Assembly: GCA_947475525.1 (NCBI GenBank)
Contig: CANJMI010000021.1
Coordinates: forward strand, 1-64,000
Source of the DNA: Polyangiaceae bacterium
GTDB taxonomy: Bacteria > Myxococcota_A > Polyangia > Polyangiales > Polyangiaceae
Reading direction: 5' to 3'
Length of the DNA: 64,000 bases
Positions 52,101 through 62,600 of this stretch are shown here, in pieces. The position numbers were made by a program, and so were the translations under genes. The notes under the pieces were generated by a model that ran no database searches, had not been told where the DNA came from, and worked only from the letters and a program-made list of their open reading frames with translations. Positions within the stretch are counted from its first letter, which is position 1. The number at the start of each line of letters is the position of its first letter.

Positions 52101-53512
52101 TGACGATGGGAACTACGGAAAAAACGAGCCCCAAACCGAAGAGCAGCTTCAGGACGGCCGATGGCGACATCGACTTCATGTCGCTGCGCTTCTACTTCAT
52201 TGGCTTCTCGACTCTCCTCACGGTGATCTCGGCCATCGCCCTCTTCTATCCGGGGCCGAAGCTCGGTACGGATTTCGTGGGCGGTACCGAGGTCGAGCTC
52301 GCGTTCACCAAGACGGTGGACAGCGGCACGGTTCGAGCGACCGTCGCCGCTGTTGGTTTTCACGAGCCCGAGGTCGTCGAAGTCTCAAAGAGCGGACTTT
52401 CGACCGGCACGCTGAAAAATCGCTACATCATCCGCGTGAAAGAGGTCAGCACCTTCGCGGCCGAGCAGCAGGCGCAGCTCGAGCGGGCGCTCTGCCTCGA
52501 GAAAGACGGCGAAGACACCAAGCTCGACGCGACCAAGTGCCCTGAGAACGTACGCGCGACCGAGGTCTCCTTTAGCCCCGGTGGTGAGAAAGTCAGCATC
52601 CGCTACAAGCAGAACATCTGCGCGCCGAAGTCGGCCGACGCGGCCCCAATTAAGGGTCACGCTTGCGAGCCGCGCGACGAGGTCGCCCACCAACTCGACG
52701 ACGCTCGCCTCGCTTCGCTTGGCATCACGATCTCGGGCGTGCAGCTTCAGACGGGCCGTGCGAACCCAGTGGTTTTGAACGCCCGCGACAACAAGGTCGA
52801 GTTCTACTTCAAGAGCAAAGGCGACCAAATCATGGACGGGCTGCGTTCCAAGCTCGGCGCCGATGCTGTGCCCGCCGAGGCGCTGCGAATCGAGTGGGTC
52901 GGCCCGAAGGCTGGCCGTCAGCTCCGCGACGCGGCGATAACGAGCGTCTCGCTCGCGATGCTGTTCATCATGATCTACGTCGCGTTCCGCTTCGACTTGC
53001 GGTTCGCGCCCGGCAGTGTCGTCTCGCTCATCCACGACGTGTTCATCGCTCTCGGCGCGATGATCGTGGCCCGGCGTGAAGTGACCCTCTCGACGGTGGC
53101 GGCGCTCCTCACCGTGCTCGGCTACTCGATCAACGACACCGTGGTCGTGTACGACCGCATCCGAGAGAATCTCGGCAAGCACCGCAACATGAGCTTCCCG
53201 AAGCTCATCAATCGCTCGATAACCGAGATGCTTGGTCGAACGATCAAGACGTCGGCTACGACCTCGATTGCCCTTGTGCCTTTCCTTTTCTACGGCACCG
53301 GTACGATCAAAGACTTCGCCTTTGCCATGCTCGTGGGCATCGCCGTCGGGACGTATTCTTCCATCTACGTTGCGGCACCGCTCACCGAGTATCTCGACAG
53401 GCGGTTCTTCGCGAAGCTTGGCGGCAACAAGGCGACTAAGAAAAAGCGGGTCGTGCGACGCGGTGACAAACCGACGTCTGGCCCGGCTCGTGAGGCCGGC
53501 GCGCCCGCCTGA
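52100..53512 (+). CDS. secF: protein translocase subunit SecF
   Basis: 470 residues from ATG 52100, sharing one base with the secD stop. First helix at about 28-48 (FYFIGFSTLLTVISAIALFY), GTDFVGGTEVELAF, a periplasmic domain of about 200 residues that is larger than in E. coli and contains a Cys-bearing loop (ALCLEKDGEDTKLDATKC), then the conserved membrane block: AFRFDLRFAPGSVVSLIHD, VLGYSINDTVVVYDRIREN, MLGRTIKTSATTSIALV and a basic tail. Forms a heterodimer with SecD. Confidence 0.95.
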   Translation: MTMGTTEKTSPKPKSSFRTADGDIDFMSLRFYFIGFSTLLTVISAIALFYPGPKLGTDFVGGTEVELAFTKTVDSGTVRATVAAVGFHEPEVVEVSKSGLSTGTLKNRYIIRVKEVSTFAAEQQAQLERALCLEKDGEDTKLDATKCPENVRATEVSFSPGGEKVSIRYKQNICAPKSADAAPIKGHACEPRDEVAHQLDDARLASLGITISGVQLQTGRANPVVLNARDNKVEFYFKSKGDQIMDGLRSKLGADAVPAEALRIEWVGPKAGRQLRDAAITSVSLAMLFIMIYVAFRFDLRFAPGSVVSLIHDVFIALGAMIVARREVTLSTVAALLTVLGYSINDTVVVYDRIRENLGKHRNMSFPKLINRSITEMLGRTIKTSATTSIALVPFLFYGTGTIKDFAFAMLVGIAVGTYSSIYVAAPLTEYLDRRFFAKLGGNKATKKKRVVRRGDKPTSGPAREAGAPA

Positions 53513-53513
53513 G

Positions 53514-55181
53514 ATGATCCTCGACCCCGGGCCTGCGGATGACGCGTCGCTCGCGCTCGCCGGCGAGCTCGGTGCAACGGTCACCGTCGCGCAATGGCTC
53601 GGGAAGCGTGGGTTTTCGGCAGGGAGCGACCTCGACCGGTGGCTCGATCCGAAGCTTGCCCATCTCACCTCGCCCGAGTCGATGGCGGACCTTCCCGCGG
53701 CGGTCGAACGGATTGCGTCTGCTATCCAGCGCCAAGAGCGCATCGCGATTTTCGGCGACTACGATTGCGATGGCATCACGTCCTGCGCGATTTTGACCGA
53801 GGTCGTGCGTGCGCTCGGTGGCGAGGTTTGCCCACTCGTCGCGAGTCGCTTCGAGGGAGGCTACGGGTTTTCTTCCGCCGCGCTTGCTCGGGTCAAGGAG
53901 ACAGGCGCAACGCTGCTCATCACGTGCGACTGCGGTTCGGCCGACCATGAGCGGATCGAAAGCGCGCGCGTAGCCGGGATCGATTGCGTCGTCATCGATC
54001 ACCATCTCGTCCCCGAAGAGGCGTTGCCGGCGGTCGCTTTCCTCAACCCCCATCGGCCCGGTTGCGGCTTCCCGTACAAGGGGCTCGCTTCCTGCGGGCT
54101 CGCGCTCGTGGTCGCGTCCGCGCTGCGCAAAAAGGTTGGCTCTACGCTCGACTTGCGGCCTTGGCTCGATCTTGTGGCCATCGGCACGATCGCTGACGTG
54201 GCTCCGCTCACCGGAGACAATCGCGCGCTCGTGCGACGCGGACTCGAGGTCCTCGCGGCCGGCGAGAGGGTCGGCTTGTCGGCGCTCGCAATGAACGGTT
54301 CGGGCGGCCGGAAACGGCCTTGGAGCAGCGAGGATGTCGCGTTTCAAATTGCGCCACGCCTCAACGCGTCCGGTCGTCTAACGCATGCACGCGTGTCGCT
54401 GGACGTGCTGCTCGAACGCGATCCGACGCGCGCCTGGGAGCTTGCCGGCGAGATCGAAGCACTGCAGAAAAAACGGCGTGAATTGCAGCGCGTCCTCGTC
54501 GAGGAGGCCGAGCGCGAGATCGCGTTGGGTGGGTTTGCGTCGGATGCTGGATTGGTTCTCGCGCGTCAGGGATGGCATCCGGGGATCGTCGGCATCGTGG
54601 CAGGGCGCATCGCGTCGCGTTACCGCAAGCCCACCATCGTCGTCGCTCTCGATGGCGAGTCCGGGCGCGGCTCAGCGCGTACACCCGCAGGCTTCCGCCT
54701 CTACGACGCACTCGTTGAATGCCGCGGCGAGCTCGTCGGTTTCGGGGGACACCAAGCCGCGGCTGGCGTGGAGCTACGAGCGAATCGAGTCTCGACCTTT
54801 CGTGACGCGTGGAATGTGGCGTGCGCCGCGCAACTTGCGACCTTGCCGCCGATGATCGAGCCGGGTCCCGATGTGCGCCTCGACGAGCGTGATGCTCTCT
54901 CGCGGGTGCTCTCTGACCTCGAGCGCCTCGAACCTTGTGGACACGCGAACCCGGCTCCGCTGCTGTACATCCTGGGGGCGGAGGTGCTCTCCGCGCGGGA
55001 CTTGAAGGGGCATCTCAAGCTCGAGGTGCGCGTTCGTGGCGAACGATTGAGCGCCTTCGCGCCTGAGCGCGGCTCCGAAGCGGGTCACGTCGTGGGTCGC
55101 ACGTTCGATATCGCCGGGCGCCTGAAGCGGGATCACTTTCGTGGGGGCGCGCAGCCCGAGATATTGGTCGAGCGCTGGTAG
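53514..55181 (+). CDS. recJ: single-stranded-DNA exonuclease RecJ
   Basis: 555 residues from ATG 53514, one base after the secF stop. DHH-family motifs are intact: IFGDYDCDGITSCAIL (motif I), TCDCGS, VVIDHHLVPEEAL (DHH), GTIADVAPL, and the DHHA1 part with GWHPGIVGIVAGRI, GSARTP and GFGGHQAAAGVEL. It degrades 5' single strands in recombination and mismatch repair. Length is close to the E. coli enzyme. Confidence 0.95.
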   Translation: MILDPGPADDASLALAGELGATVTVAQWLGKRGFSAGSDLDRWLDPKLAHLTSPESMADLPAAVERIASAIQRQERIAIFGDYDCDGITSCAILTEVVRALGGEVCPLVASRFEGGYGFSSAALARVKETGATLLITCDCGSADHERIESARVAGIDCVVIDHHLVPEEALPAVAFLNPHRPGCGFPYKGLASCGLALVVASALRKKVGSTLDLRPWLDLVAIGTIADVAPLTGDNRALVRRGLEVLAAGERVGLSALAMNGSGGRKRPWSSEDVAFQIAPRLNASGRLTHARVSLDVLLERDPTRAWELAGEIEALQKKRRELQRVLVEEAEREIALGGFASDAGLVLARQGWHPGIVGIVAGRIASRYRKPTIVVALDGESGRGSARTPAGFRLYDALVECRGELVGFGGHQAAAGVELRANRVSTFRDAWNVACAAQLATLPPMIEPGPDVRLDERDALSRVLSDLERLEPCGHANPAPLLYILGAEVLSARDLKGHLKLEVRVRGERLSAFAPERGSEAGHVVGRTFDIAGRLKRDHFRGGAQPEILVERW

Positions 55182-55239
55182 TCGCGCCGAAGCGAAGGCT
55201 TGACGCCGCGCGCCCGAATCTCGACTGTCGAGCCTCATC

Positions 55240-56016
55240 GTGGATCCAATCATCGAGTTTCACCACGTGGAAAAGGCCTTCGGCGAGAAGCGCGTTTACC
55301 GCGACCTCTCATTCGAAGTTCGAGCCGGCGAGACGCTCGTGGTGATGGGTGGCTCGGGCGTCGGCAAATCGGTGATGCTGAAGATGCTGATCGCCTTGCT
55401 CAAGCCTGATTCCGGAACGATTCGGTTTCGCGGCGAGGACGTCACACGCATGGATGAGCGTGCGCTGCGTGCGCTGCGCTGCCAGATCGCCATGCTGTTT
55501 CAAGGGGCTGCACTTTTCGATTCGCTCTCGGTCGGTGACAACGTCGCGTACGCGCTCCACGAGCATCACCGGGCCGACATGACGCAAGCTCAGATTCGGG
55601 ACCGCGTGCATTGGGCGCTGTCGCTCGTCGACCTTCCGGGCATCGAGAGCATGTCTCCGTCCGACCTCTCCGGCGGCATGAAAAAACGAGTGGGGCTCGC
55701 GCGGGCGATCGCGCTGAAGCCCGAAGTGCTTTTGTACGATGAGCCGAATACGGGCCTCGATCCCATCAATACCGCGCGTGTAAACCACATGATCAACGGG
55801 TTGAAACGCACGCTGAACGTCACCAGCATCGTCGTCACCCACGACATGTCGAGCGCCTTCGCGGTGGCGGACCGTTTGGCGATGGTCTTCCGCGGAGAGA
55901 TCATCGCGATGGGCACGCCGGAGGAGTTCAAGAGCTCTGCGGATGAGCGGGTGGCAAACTTCATCAACGGTCATGCCCCCGAGCACGAAGACGTCGCCAC
56001 GCTGCTTCACGCCTGA
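55240..56016 (+). CDS. mlaF: MlaF-type ABC transporter ATPase
   Basis: 258 residues from GTG 55240. Walker A is GGSGVGKS (residues 37-44), Q-loop LFQGAALFDSL, signature LSGGMKKR, Walker B VLLYDEPNTGLDP and switch VVTHDMSSAF. The LFQ-GALFDSLTV context is typical of the Mla/Ttg2A (Mkl) group that drives phospholipid movement between the membranes. The MCE-domain gene 122 bases downstream supports this. No MlaE permease gene lies beside it. Confidence 0.9.
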   Translation: MDPIIEFHHVEKAFGEKRVYRDLSFEVRAGETLVVMGGSGVGKSVMLKMLIALLKPDSGTIRFRGEDVTRMDERALRALRCQIAMLFQGAALFDSLSVGDNVAYALHEHHRADMTQAQIRDRVHWALSLVDLPGIESMSPSDLSGGMKKRVGLARAIALKPEVLLYDEPNTGLDPINTARVNHMINGLKRTLNVTSIVVTHDMSSAFAVADRLAMVFRGEIIAMGTPEEFKSSADERVANFINGHAPEHEDVATLLHA

Positions 56017-56138
56017 GCTCCGACCGCCCGTTGGCCGAGGCCCCCGGGGCCGCGGCGAGCCCGAAAGAAGGCAAAGCGCGGTAAGTCGCCGGCGAAGGCC
56101 GCTACGCCAACGAAAGTTGGTGTAGGCTCCGCGGCCGC

Positions 56139-57242
56139 GTGGGTAAGAGCGATATCAAAGTCGGAGCGTTCGTCCTCTTCGGGCTTGTGCTCGCAGCGCT
56201 CGTGATTTTCTTGATCGGCGACGCTCGCCGCGTGTTCGAGCGGGCGCAGAAGTACCACCTCGCGTTCGAGGACATCGCCGGGCTCAAGAAGGGGGCGCCT
56301 GTCCAAATGGGCGGCCTGATGATCGGCCACGTCGAGACCATCGATTACTCGAAGGACTCCGCCGATCCCCGGATATACGTCACGATCGACATTGTCGCCG
56401 GTGCCGCGCCCCGGCTGCGGACCGACAGCGTGGCTACCATCGTCAACAAGGGTTTCCTCGGTGACAAGATGCTCATGCTGACACGCGGCGCGTCGAGCGA
56501 CGTGGTTCCCTCGGGAGGCACGGTCAAGACCGAGGAGCCCGCCGACTTCATGAAGGCTCTCGGCCAAATTGGCGGCGAAGCCGAAGCGACCATGGGCGAC
56601 GTGAAGCGGGTGGCATCCGCCCTCGCCGACGAGAAATTGCACGCAGATCTCCGTGCCGGCGTGAAGAAAGTCGACCGCTTGCTCGGTGAGGTTGTCGACG
56701 GGCAGGGCTACCCGCACCGGTTCCTATCCGACCCCGAAGAAGCGAAGCGCATCTCGCGAACGATCGACAATCTCGACAAGACGACGGCGGAGCTCGCCCT
56801 TGCCCTCCGCGACGTCCGCCAAATTACCGAGCAAGTCAAGACCGGACCTGGCTTTGCCCACGATTTGATCTACGGCGAAGGGGTGTCGAAGCCGCTCGGC
56901 CAGCTCGGCTCCGCGGCCGAAGAGGTGAGTCTTTCCATGCGCGAATTGCGCACCGGAAGTGGTTTTGCCCACGATGTGCTGTTCGGCGGCAAAGGCGTAC
57001 CCGGGGATGCCTTGTCGAACGTCACCGCAATGACCGCCGATCTCCGCGAAATCGTTAAGGGAATCAAGCAAGGGAAGGGCACGCTCGGGGCTTTGCTGGT
57101 GGACCCTTCGGTGTACGAAGACGTCAAGCGCCTGATCGGCAACGTCGAGCGCAACGCGGTGCTCCGTTCGCTCGTCCGCTACTCGATTCAACAGAACGAG
57201 GGGCAGGCTCCTCGCGCGCCGGAAGTTCCGGCCTCCCGCTAG
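56139..57242 (+). CDS. MlaD-type MCE-domain membrane protein
   Basis: 367 residues from GTG 56139. A single N-terminal membrane helix (VGAFVLFGLVLAALVIFLIG) is followed by an MCE domain (residues about 38-125: YHLAFEDIAGLKKGAPVQMGG, GHVETIDYS, LRTDSVATIVNKGFLGDKML). The rest is a long helical tail with repeated motifs (TGPGFAHDLIYGEG, TGSGFAHDVLFGGKG, GKGTLGALLVDPSVYED) as in MCE proteins that build a periplasmic tube. Works with the MlaF-like ATPase in lipid transport, presumably with a permease encoded elsewhere. Confidence 0.9.
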   Translation: MGKSDIKVGAFVLFGLVLAALVIFLIGDARRVFERAQKYHLAFEDIAGLKKGAPVQMGGLMIGHVETIDYSKDSADPRIYVTIDIVAGAAPRLRTDSVATIVNKGFLGDKMLMLTRGASSDVVPSGGTVKTEEPADFMKALGQIGGEAEATMGDVKRVASALADEKLHADLRAGVKKVDRLLGEVVDGQGYPHRFLSDPEEAKRISRTIDNLDKTTAELALALRDVRQITEQVKTGPGFAHDLIYGEGVSKPLGQLGSAAEEVSLSMRELRTGSGFAHDVLFGGKGVPGDALSNVTAMTADLREIVKGIKQGKGTLGALLVDPSVYEDVKRLIGNVERNAVLRSLVRYSIQQNEGQAPRAPEVPASR

Positions 57243-57280
57243 CGTGCAGAAGCGCCAGGCATCGCCTACGATTCCGCAGG

Positions 57281-57308
57281 TTTGAATATGCCGCGGAGCC
57301 GGTAAAAT
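57281..57308 (+). promoter_or_regulatory. candidate promoter of the Rieske/cytochrome b operon
   Basis: TTTGAA (57281-57286) and TAAAAT (57303-57308) are separated by 16 bases, giving a leader of about 65 bases before ATG 57379. The -10 box is the best match in this gap. No experimental support. Confidence 0.35.
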
Positions 57309-57378
57309 TGGGTTTCCTGCAGGTATTCGTCACCTCGGTTTGACGGCGTGCGACGTGCCTGTTAGGTACTGCCCCAGG

Positions 57379-57933
57379 ATGCCAAAGGCAGAGGACGGAA
57401 CGAACCCCGAAGGTCACATTTGGCGCATCGCTCCGACGCGCCGCGACATGTTCGGCTTTCTCGGATGGGGCGCAGTGCTGACGTCGCTCGGTATTGGTAG
57501 CCTGGCGTTCGTTCGGTTCATGTACCCCCGGGTCTTGTTCGAGCCAGCTTCGCGCTACAGCATCGGTAAGCCCGTGGAATATGGCGTGAACTCGGTCAGC
57601 GAGAAGTGGATCAAGGCCCTTCGGTTCTGGCTCGTGCGGTTCGACGACCGCTTCGTTGCGCTCAGCGCAACCTGCACCCACCTCGGCTGTACGCCCCGTT
57701 ACCTGGGCACCGAGGACAAGTTCAAGTGTCCGTGCCACGGCTCGGGCTTCCGCGGTTTCAAGGGGGGATGGAACGTGCTCGGCGTAAACTACGAGGGCCC
57801 GGCGCCTCGTCCGCTCGAGCGCTACATGCTCGGTACCAACGATACGGGACAGCTCGTCGTCGACTTGGGCAAGGCCTACCGCATCGACAAGGGCCAGGCC
57901 GACGCCACAGGCGCGTTCCTCCCGTACGCATGA
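57379..57933 (+). CDS. Rieske 2Fe-2S protein of a bc-type complex
   Basis: 184 residues from ATG 57379. A short cytoplasmic start with RRDMFGFLGWGAVL leads into one membrane helix (LTSLGIGSLAFVRFMYPRVLF), probably a twin-Arg-type anchor. The cluster-binding motifs are CTHLGC (99-104) and CPCHGSGF (117-124), giving the usual two Cys and two His plus a disulfide pair. It carries electrons from quinol to cytochrome c. First of four genes forming one quinol-oxidising complex. Confidence 0.95.
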   Translation: MPKAEDGTNPEGHIWRIAPTRRDMFGFLGWGAVLTSLGIGSLAFVRFMYPRVLFEPASRYSIGKPVEYGVNSVSEKWIKALRFWLVRFDDRFVALSATCTHLGCTPRYLGTEDKFKCPCHGSGFRGFKGGWNVLGVNYEGPAPRPLERYMLGTNDTGQLVVDLGKAYRIDKGQADATGAFLPYA

Positions 57934-58024
57934 CTCCCTGACGTTAACTGGACTCAACTGATGATTGACCCGTCGGCAAACCGCCGCCAGGTCCGCTCCA
58001 ACTCCCCGGCTCCGAGGAAATAAC

Positions 58025-58792
58025 GTGGAAAAGAAAGGCTGGTGGGACGTCGTCCGAAGCTCGTACGTGTGGAAGAGCGTCTTCCGCCACGAGTATCAGG
58101 ACACGTACCGCAACCGCGTCCTGCAGGTTTCGTCCAACGTATTCTTGCATCTTCACCCGACGAAGATTCGTCGGCACGCCCTCCGCTTGCGCTTCACGTG
58201 GTGCATGGGTGGCATCACCTTCCTCCTGTTTCTCATCCTCGTCGTGACGGGCGTCATTCTGATGTTCTACTACCGGCCCACCGGTGAGTACGCCTACCAC
58301 GACATGAAGTACCTGCAGTTCGATGTGCCCTTCGGCATGATCATGCGCAACATGCACCGCTGGGGTGCGCACGCGATGGTCATTGCGGTTTGGCTGCACA
58401 TGTTCCGCGTCTTCATGACGGGGTCGTACAAGCCCCCGCGCGAGTTCAACTGGGTCATCGGTGTGAACCTTCTCGTGTTCACCCTCTTGCTGTCTTTCAC
58501 GGGGTATCTTCTCCCCTGGGATCAGCTGTCGATCTGGGCAGTCACCGTCGGTACCAACATGGGCCGCGCGACGCCGCTCCTCGGCCACGAGGGTCCTTTC
58601 GCCGAGCTCGTTGGCGTCAACGCACGCTACGACGCGCGCGCACTGCTCACGGCGGGTCGCCTCGTTGGACCTGCCACGTTGCTGCGTTTTTACGTGCTTC
58701 ACTGCATCTTCATCCCGCTTGTCGCGGCCGTCCTCATGATCGTGCACTTCTGGCGTGTGCGTAAAGACGGCGGCATCAGCGGCCCCCTGTGA
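58025..58792 (+). CDS. cytochrome b, N-terminal type (b6-like)
   Basis: 255 residues from GTG 58025, with GAGGAA about eight bases upstream. Four membrane helices follow a soluble start of about 55 residues. Heme ligands are His pairs in [20 protein letters not shown] and [35 protein letters not shown] and [14 protein letters not shown] are the conserved quinol-site segments. Length and helix number match b6-type split cytochrome b. Confidence 0.94.
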   Translation: MEKKGWWDVVRSSYVWKSVFRHEYQDTYRNRVLQVSSNVFLHLHPTKIRRHALRLRFTWCMGGITFLLFLILVVTGVILMFYYRPTGEYAYHDMKYLQFDVPFGMIMRNMHRWGAHAMVIAVWLHMFRVFMTGSYKPPREFNWVIGVNLLVFTLLLSFTGYLLPWDQLSIWAVTVGTNMGRATPLLGHEGPFAELVGVNARYDARALLTAGRLVGPATLLRFYVLHCIFIPLVAAVLMIVHFWRVRKDGGISGPL

Positions 58793-58812
58793 TCGGAACG
58801 AGGTCGACGACC

Positions 58813-59649
58813 ATGGCTCAAAGCGTTCTCGAAGGAACCGAAGCTGAACGAGGCGACGTGGAAGACGTCGCTAAGGTAAAAGAGCGCGCCACGAAGTTGG
58901 AGCGCTTGACCAAAGCGTTGCCCGACAAGGTGCACACGTGGCCTTACCTCGTTCGCTTGGAAATGATGGTCGGGACCGCCCTCATGGCGTTCATGACCAT
59001 CTGGTCGATCGTCGTCGATGCTCCGCTTGAGGAGCCTGCAAACCCGACGAAAACCCCGAATCCGTCGAAGGCCCCTTGGTACTTCCTCGGCCTCCAGGAG
59101 CTGCTCGTCTACTTCGACGCGTGGTTCGCGGGAGTGGTGCTGCCCGGGATGATCATCGTCGGCCTGATGATCATTCCGTACGTCGACATCAACCCGAAGG
59201 GCAACGGCTACTACTGCTTCAAGGAACGCCGATTCGCCATCTCGTTCTACCTGTTCGGGTTCCTCGTCCTCTGGATCGCAACGGTGATCATCGGCACGTT
59301 CTTCCGCGGACCGGGTTGGTACATGTTCACCCCGGGCGAGTACTGGGACGTGCACAAGACGGTGGCGATCACCAACATGGATTGGCCTACGAAGTTCGGT
59401 ATCACCGGCTTCTGGCCCTCCTTCGCCTTCGGGGCCGCGACCACACTCGGCTTCTTGTTTGGCCCCCCCGCGGTCTACTGGAAGCTAAAGGGCCAAACGA
59501 GCCAAGCCCTCCAGAAGCTCGGCTCGGTCCGCTATTGGATCGTTGCCTTCTTCGTGATGTCGATGGCTGGAGTCGTCGTGAAGATGATTCTGCGCCTAGG
59601 CTTCAACGTAAAATACATCATGGTTGGCCCTATGGGCTTCAACATCTGA
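58813..59649 (+). CDS. cytochrome b C-terminal subunit (subunit IV-like)
   Basis: 278 residues from ATG 58813; a GTG at 58789 overlapping the previous stop would add eight. The motif NPTKTPNPSKAPWYFLGLQE with LLVYFDAW identifies subunit IV, the C-terminal half of split cytochrome b. Four or five membrane helices are predicted, more than the three of chloroplast subunit IV, with an extra soluble loop (GPGWYMFTPGEYWDVH). It completes the quinol sites with the b6-like protein. Confidence 0.92.
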   Translation: MAQSVLEGTEAERGDVEDVAKVKERATKLERLTKALPDKVHTWPYLVRLEMMVGTALMAFMTIWSIVVDAPLEEPANPTKTPNPSKAPWYFLGLQELLVYFDAWFAGVVLPGMIIVGLMIIPYVDINPKGNGYYCFKERRFAISFYLFGFLVLWIATVIIGTFFRGPGWYMFTPGEYWDVHKTVAITNMDWPTKFGITGFWPSFAFGAATTLGFLFGPPAVYWKLKGQTSQALQKLGSVRYWIVAFFVMSMAGVVVKMILRLGFNVKYIMVGPMGFNI

Positions 59650-59673
59650 GCTGCCGAGCACCGGAGAAGTAGA

Positions 59674-62600
59674 ATGTCTCGCTTCGTTCGCGACGAGAAA
59701 AAGACCTTTCCGTTCACGTGGCTCGCCATCGCTGGCTTGTTCGCGTCGAGCGCCTTATGGGCCGGCTATGCGGAGATGACCTCCCGCGTGCCGTGGCAAC
59801 AAAATCAACAGCGATTCTTCGAGCTCGACGTCGAGCTCAGCCGCAAGGCGAAGGAGGCTGCGCAATCGGATTGGGACAAGGCTTCCTCGCAAGAGCCGCT
59901 GAAGAGTCTTCTCGCCGAGCAGCAAAAGCTCGAAGGCGAGATGAAGCCTCGGGCCGATGGCTCGTTTGATACGAGCACGGATTATGGCAAGGCGCAGAGC
60001 CGACTCGCTCAGCTGAACGCTGACTTCATGGCCGCCGAAACGCAGAAGACCTTCGGCGCGAGCGATCTCGACGAGGCCTATTACTACCGCAACAACGCGG
60101 AGTACCAGCGCGATCAAAAGCACGTCGAGGTGCGCAAGCTCTACAAGGAGCTCTACGAGGAAAGCGACCCGGCGCGAGTCGACGAGCCGAACGCGATTTA
60201 CGCGGACCCTCCTGCGCTCATTGCGAAACCGGACGACAGCGCCGCGACGCAGCACCTCACCCGTGAGGTGGCCCGCATGAAGGCCCACGCCGAGCAACTC
60301 GACAAGGCCATCGCCACCGGTCCCGCGACCGCCCTCGTCGTCGCACTTCGCGCATCGAAGAAGTCCGAACTCGAGGTCGTCACGATCCTCGAATCCGAGC
60401 TCAAGCACCAGGCGCGCATCGACGCGACTCGCGCGAAGATGTCGGCAATCGATGGGCCGGTCGAGCCGACCGTCGCCGAGAAGGATCCCGCCAAGCGTGA
60501 AGCCGCTCAGCAAGCTGCTCGCCTCCAGGCCTGCGGCGGCCATGAGGACACGCGGAACTGCATCAAGTGGCTGCAACTCGGGCCGTCGGATGCGAAGATG
60601 AAGTCGGTCGTCCTCGCCGTCGCCAAGGCCAAACGGCCGCTGGTTGATGCCGATGAGCGACTCAAAAACGCGGAAGCGAAGGCTCACCCGGCGTTCCAGC
60701 CAGAGAACCCGCTCGGGTTTCTCGTTGGCCAGTACGAAATTAAACAGGTCGTAACCAACTGGCTCGACTTCAAGCGAGACGTCGACATCCAGCAGGTCGA
60801 CCGTTGCGAGACGTGCCACCTCGGGACCGACAAGCCTTCGTACACGGGCAGTGACCTCCCGCGGGAGTTCCGCACGCATCCGCGGCGCGACCTCCTCCTC
60901 GGGACGCATCCAACCGACAAGTTTGGCTGCACCTCCTGCCACCAGGGTCAGGGTCGCGCGACCAACACGGAGTACGCGCACTCCACGATGAACCTCCATG
61001 AGCACCACGATGAAGAGCGTTGGCACATGGACGGGGACCACCACTGGGAGGACCCGCTCCTGCCGATCGGCAAGCTCGTCAAGATCACCATCGACGACGC
61101 GAACAACGAATTCGAGTTGCGCCTCGGCAAGAAAAAGCTGCCGATCACCCTCGAGTCGAAGGTCTACGCGACCGAAACTGAGTTCTTCGCTGAGCTGAAG
61201 TCGAAACTCCAAGAAGCCACCAAGGCCGAGATGCCCGGGTTCCAGGTCGTCGCGGATAAGCTCGACAACCGCGTGCGTATCGGTCTCGAAGCGACCCCAG
61301 AAGCGGACGCGTCGAAAAAGCCCAAGACCATGGGCCTTGTGTTTCCCAAGCTCGCGCTGGGCAAATTGCTCGGCTTCGTCGATGCTTATGGCGCGACCAA
61401 CCTGAAGACCGACGGCTCGCTCGCGAAGCGTGCCGAGGTCGAGACCTCGGAACTCGTCCTCACCGGCACCAATCCGCCAGCGTTGCCAGTCCGCGCCGCG
61501 AACGCGATGGCGCAAGGCACGTGGATCGACAACGACAAAGAGTACAAGTACCTGCCTCCAAGCGGAGCGGGCGGTCTTCAGATCCCGGACACGGAGCGCA
61601 ATCGCTTCATCCAGGCGCTGCCCGAAGTCGAGTCGGGTTGCTTGCGCTGCCACGCCACCGACTCCGACTTGGTCCCGCGTCGCTCGCATAGTGAGTTCAT
61701 CTCCGCGAAGCTCGATTACCAAAAAGCCGAGGTCGAGCGCGCTCACGATCCTGAGGGCTACCGCAAGTCTCACGGCTCCGACGAGCTGCCTCGGGTTCCC
61801 ATGGATTCGGTGGAAGCAGTGTCGCTCGCACCGACCCTCGACCGAGGCCGCGCGCTCTTCCGTCAGCTGAACTGCAACGGCTGCCACTTGCTCGAGGGCT
61901 ACGAGGGCAACAAGGACGCGGGCCCACAGCTCAATGACCTCAGCGCGAAGGCGACGGCGGACTGGGTTCTCTCGTGGATCCGCAATCCTCGCGGCTTCCG
62001 AGAGAAGACCGGCATGCCCAACCTCTGGCCGAAGCCGCTCGATCCTGCATCCAAGGTGCCGTATCCGGATGACTCGCCAGCGTATGCGAAGTGGCACAAG
62101 GCTAGCGCAGACGAGACCGTGGCCGTGGCGTCGTTCCTCTACGAGCGCAGCGAGAACGGCCCGGCCGGCGCAGGCGGCGCGCGTGACAAGGATGCAAAAT
62201 CGCTCCGTGAGCGCATCAAGGGTTACGGGACCGTCGACGGTGCGAACGCGCTGCTCGGCAAGCAAGTCTTCGAGGGCTACGGCTGCCAAGGCTGCCACGC
62301 GAACACCCTAGGGGCGGGCCTACCGGATAGCTGGCGCGCTCGCGAGCGGGACCTTGCGCCGAACCTCGCTAGCATCGCTGCGAAGACCAACGTCGATTGG
62401 CTTGCGTATTGGGTCGAAGACCCGCAGCGCTATTGGCACGGGACGTCGATGCCGAACCTGCGCCTCTCCCGCAAGGAAGCGGCGAGCGTCGCGCAGTACC
62501 TGATGACGCTGAAGGCGGCGGCGCCTGCACCGGCCGACGTTACAAAGGAGGAGGCCGCGATCGTGGCCGATCCGACGAAGCGCCAAGAGCTCGTGCCCTG

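Noticed and set aside
57340-57368. TTGACG-N17-TAGGTA as promoter of the Rieske gene
   Set aside because: The -10 match is poor and it would leave almost no leader; the TAAAAT at 57303 is a better candidate.
59755-62298. An 847-codon minus-strand frame opposite the octaheme cytochrome
   Set aside because: A shadow caused by strong third-position GC; the plus frame has eight CxxCH motifs and operon context.
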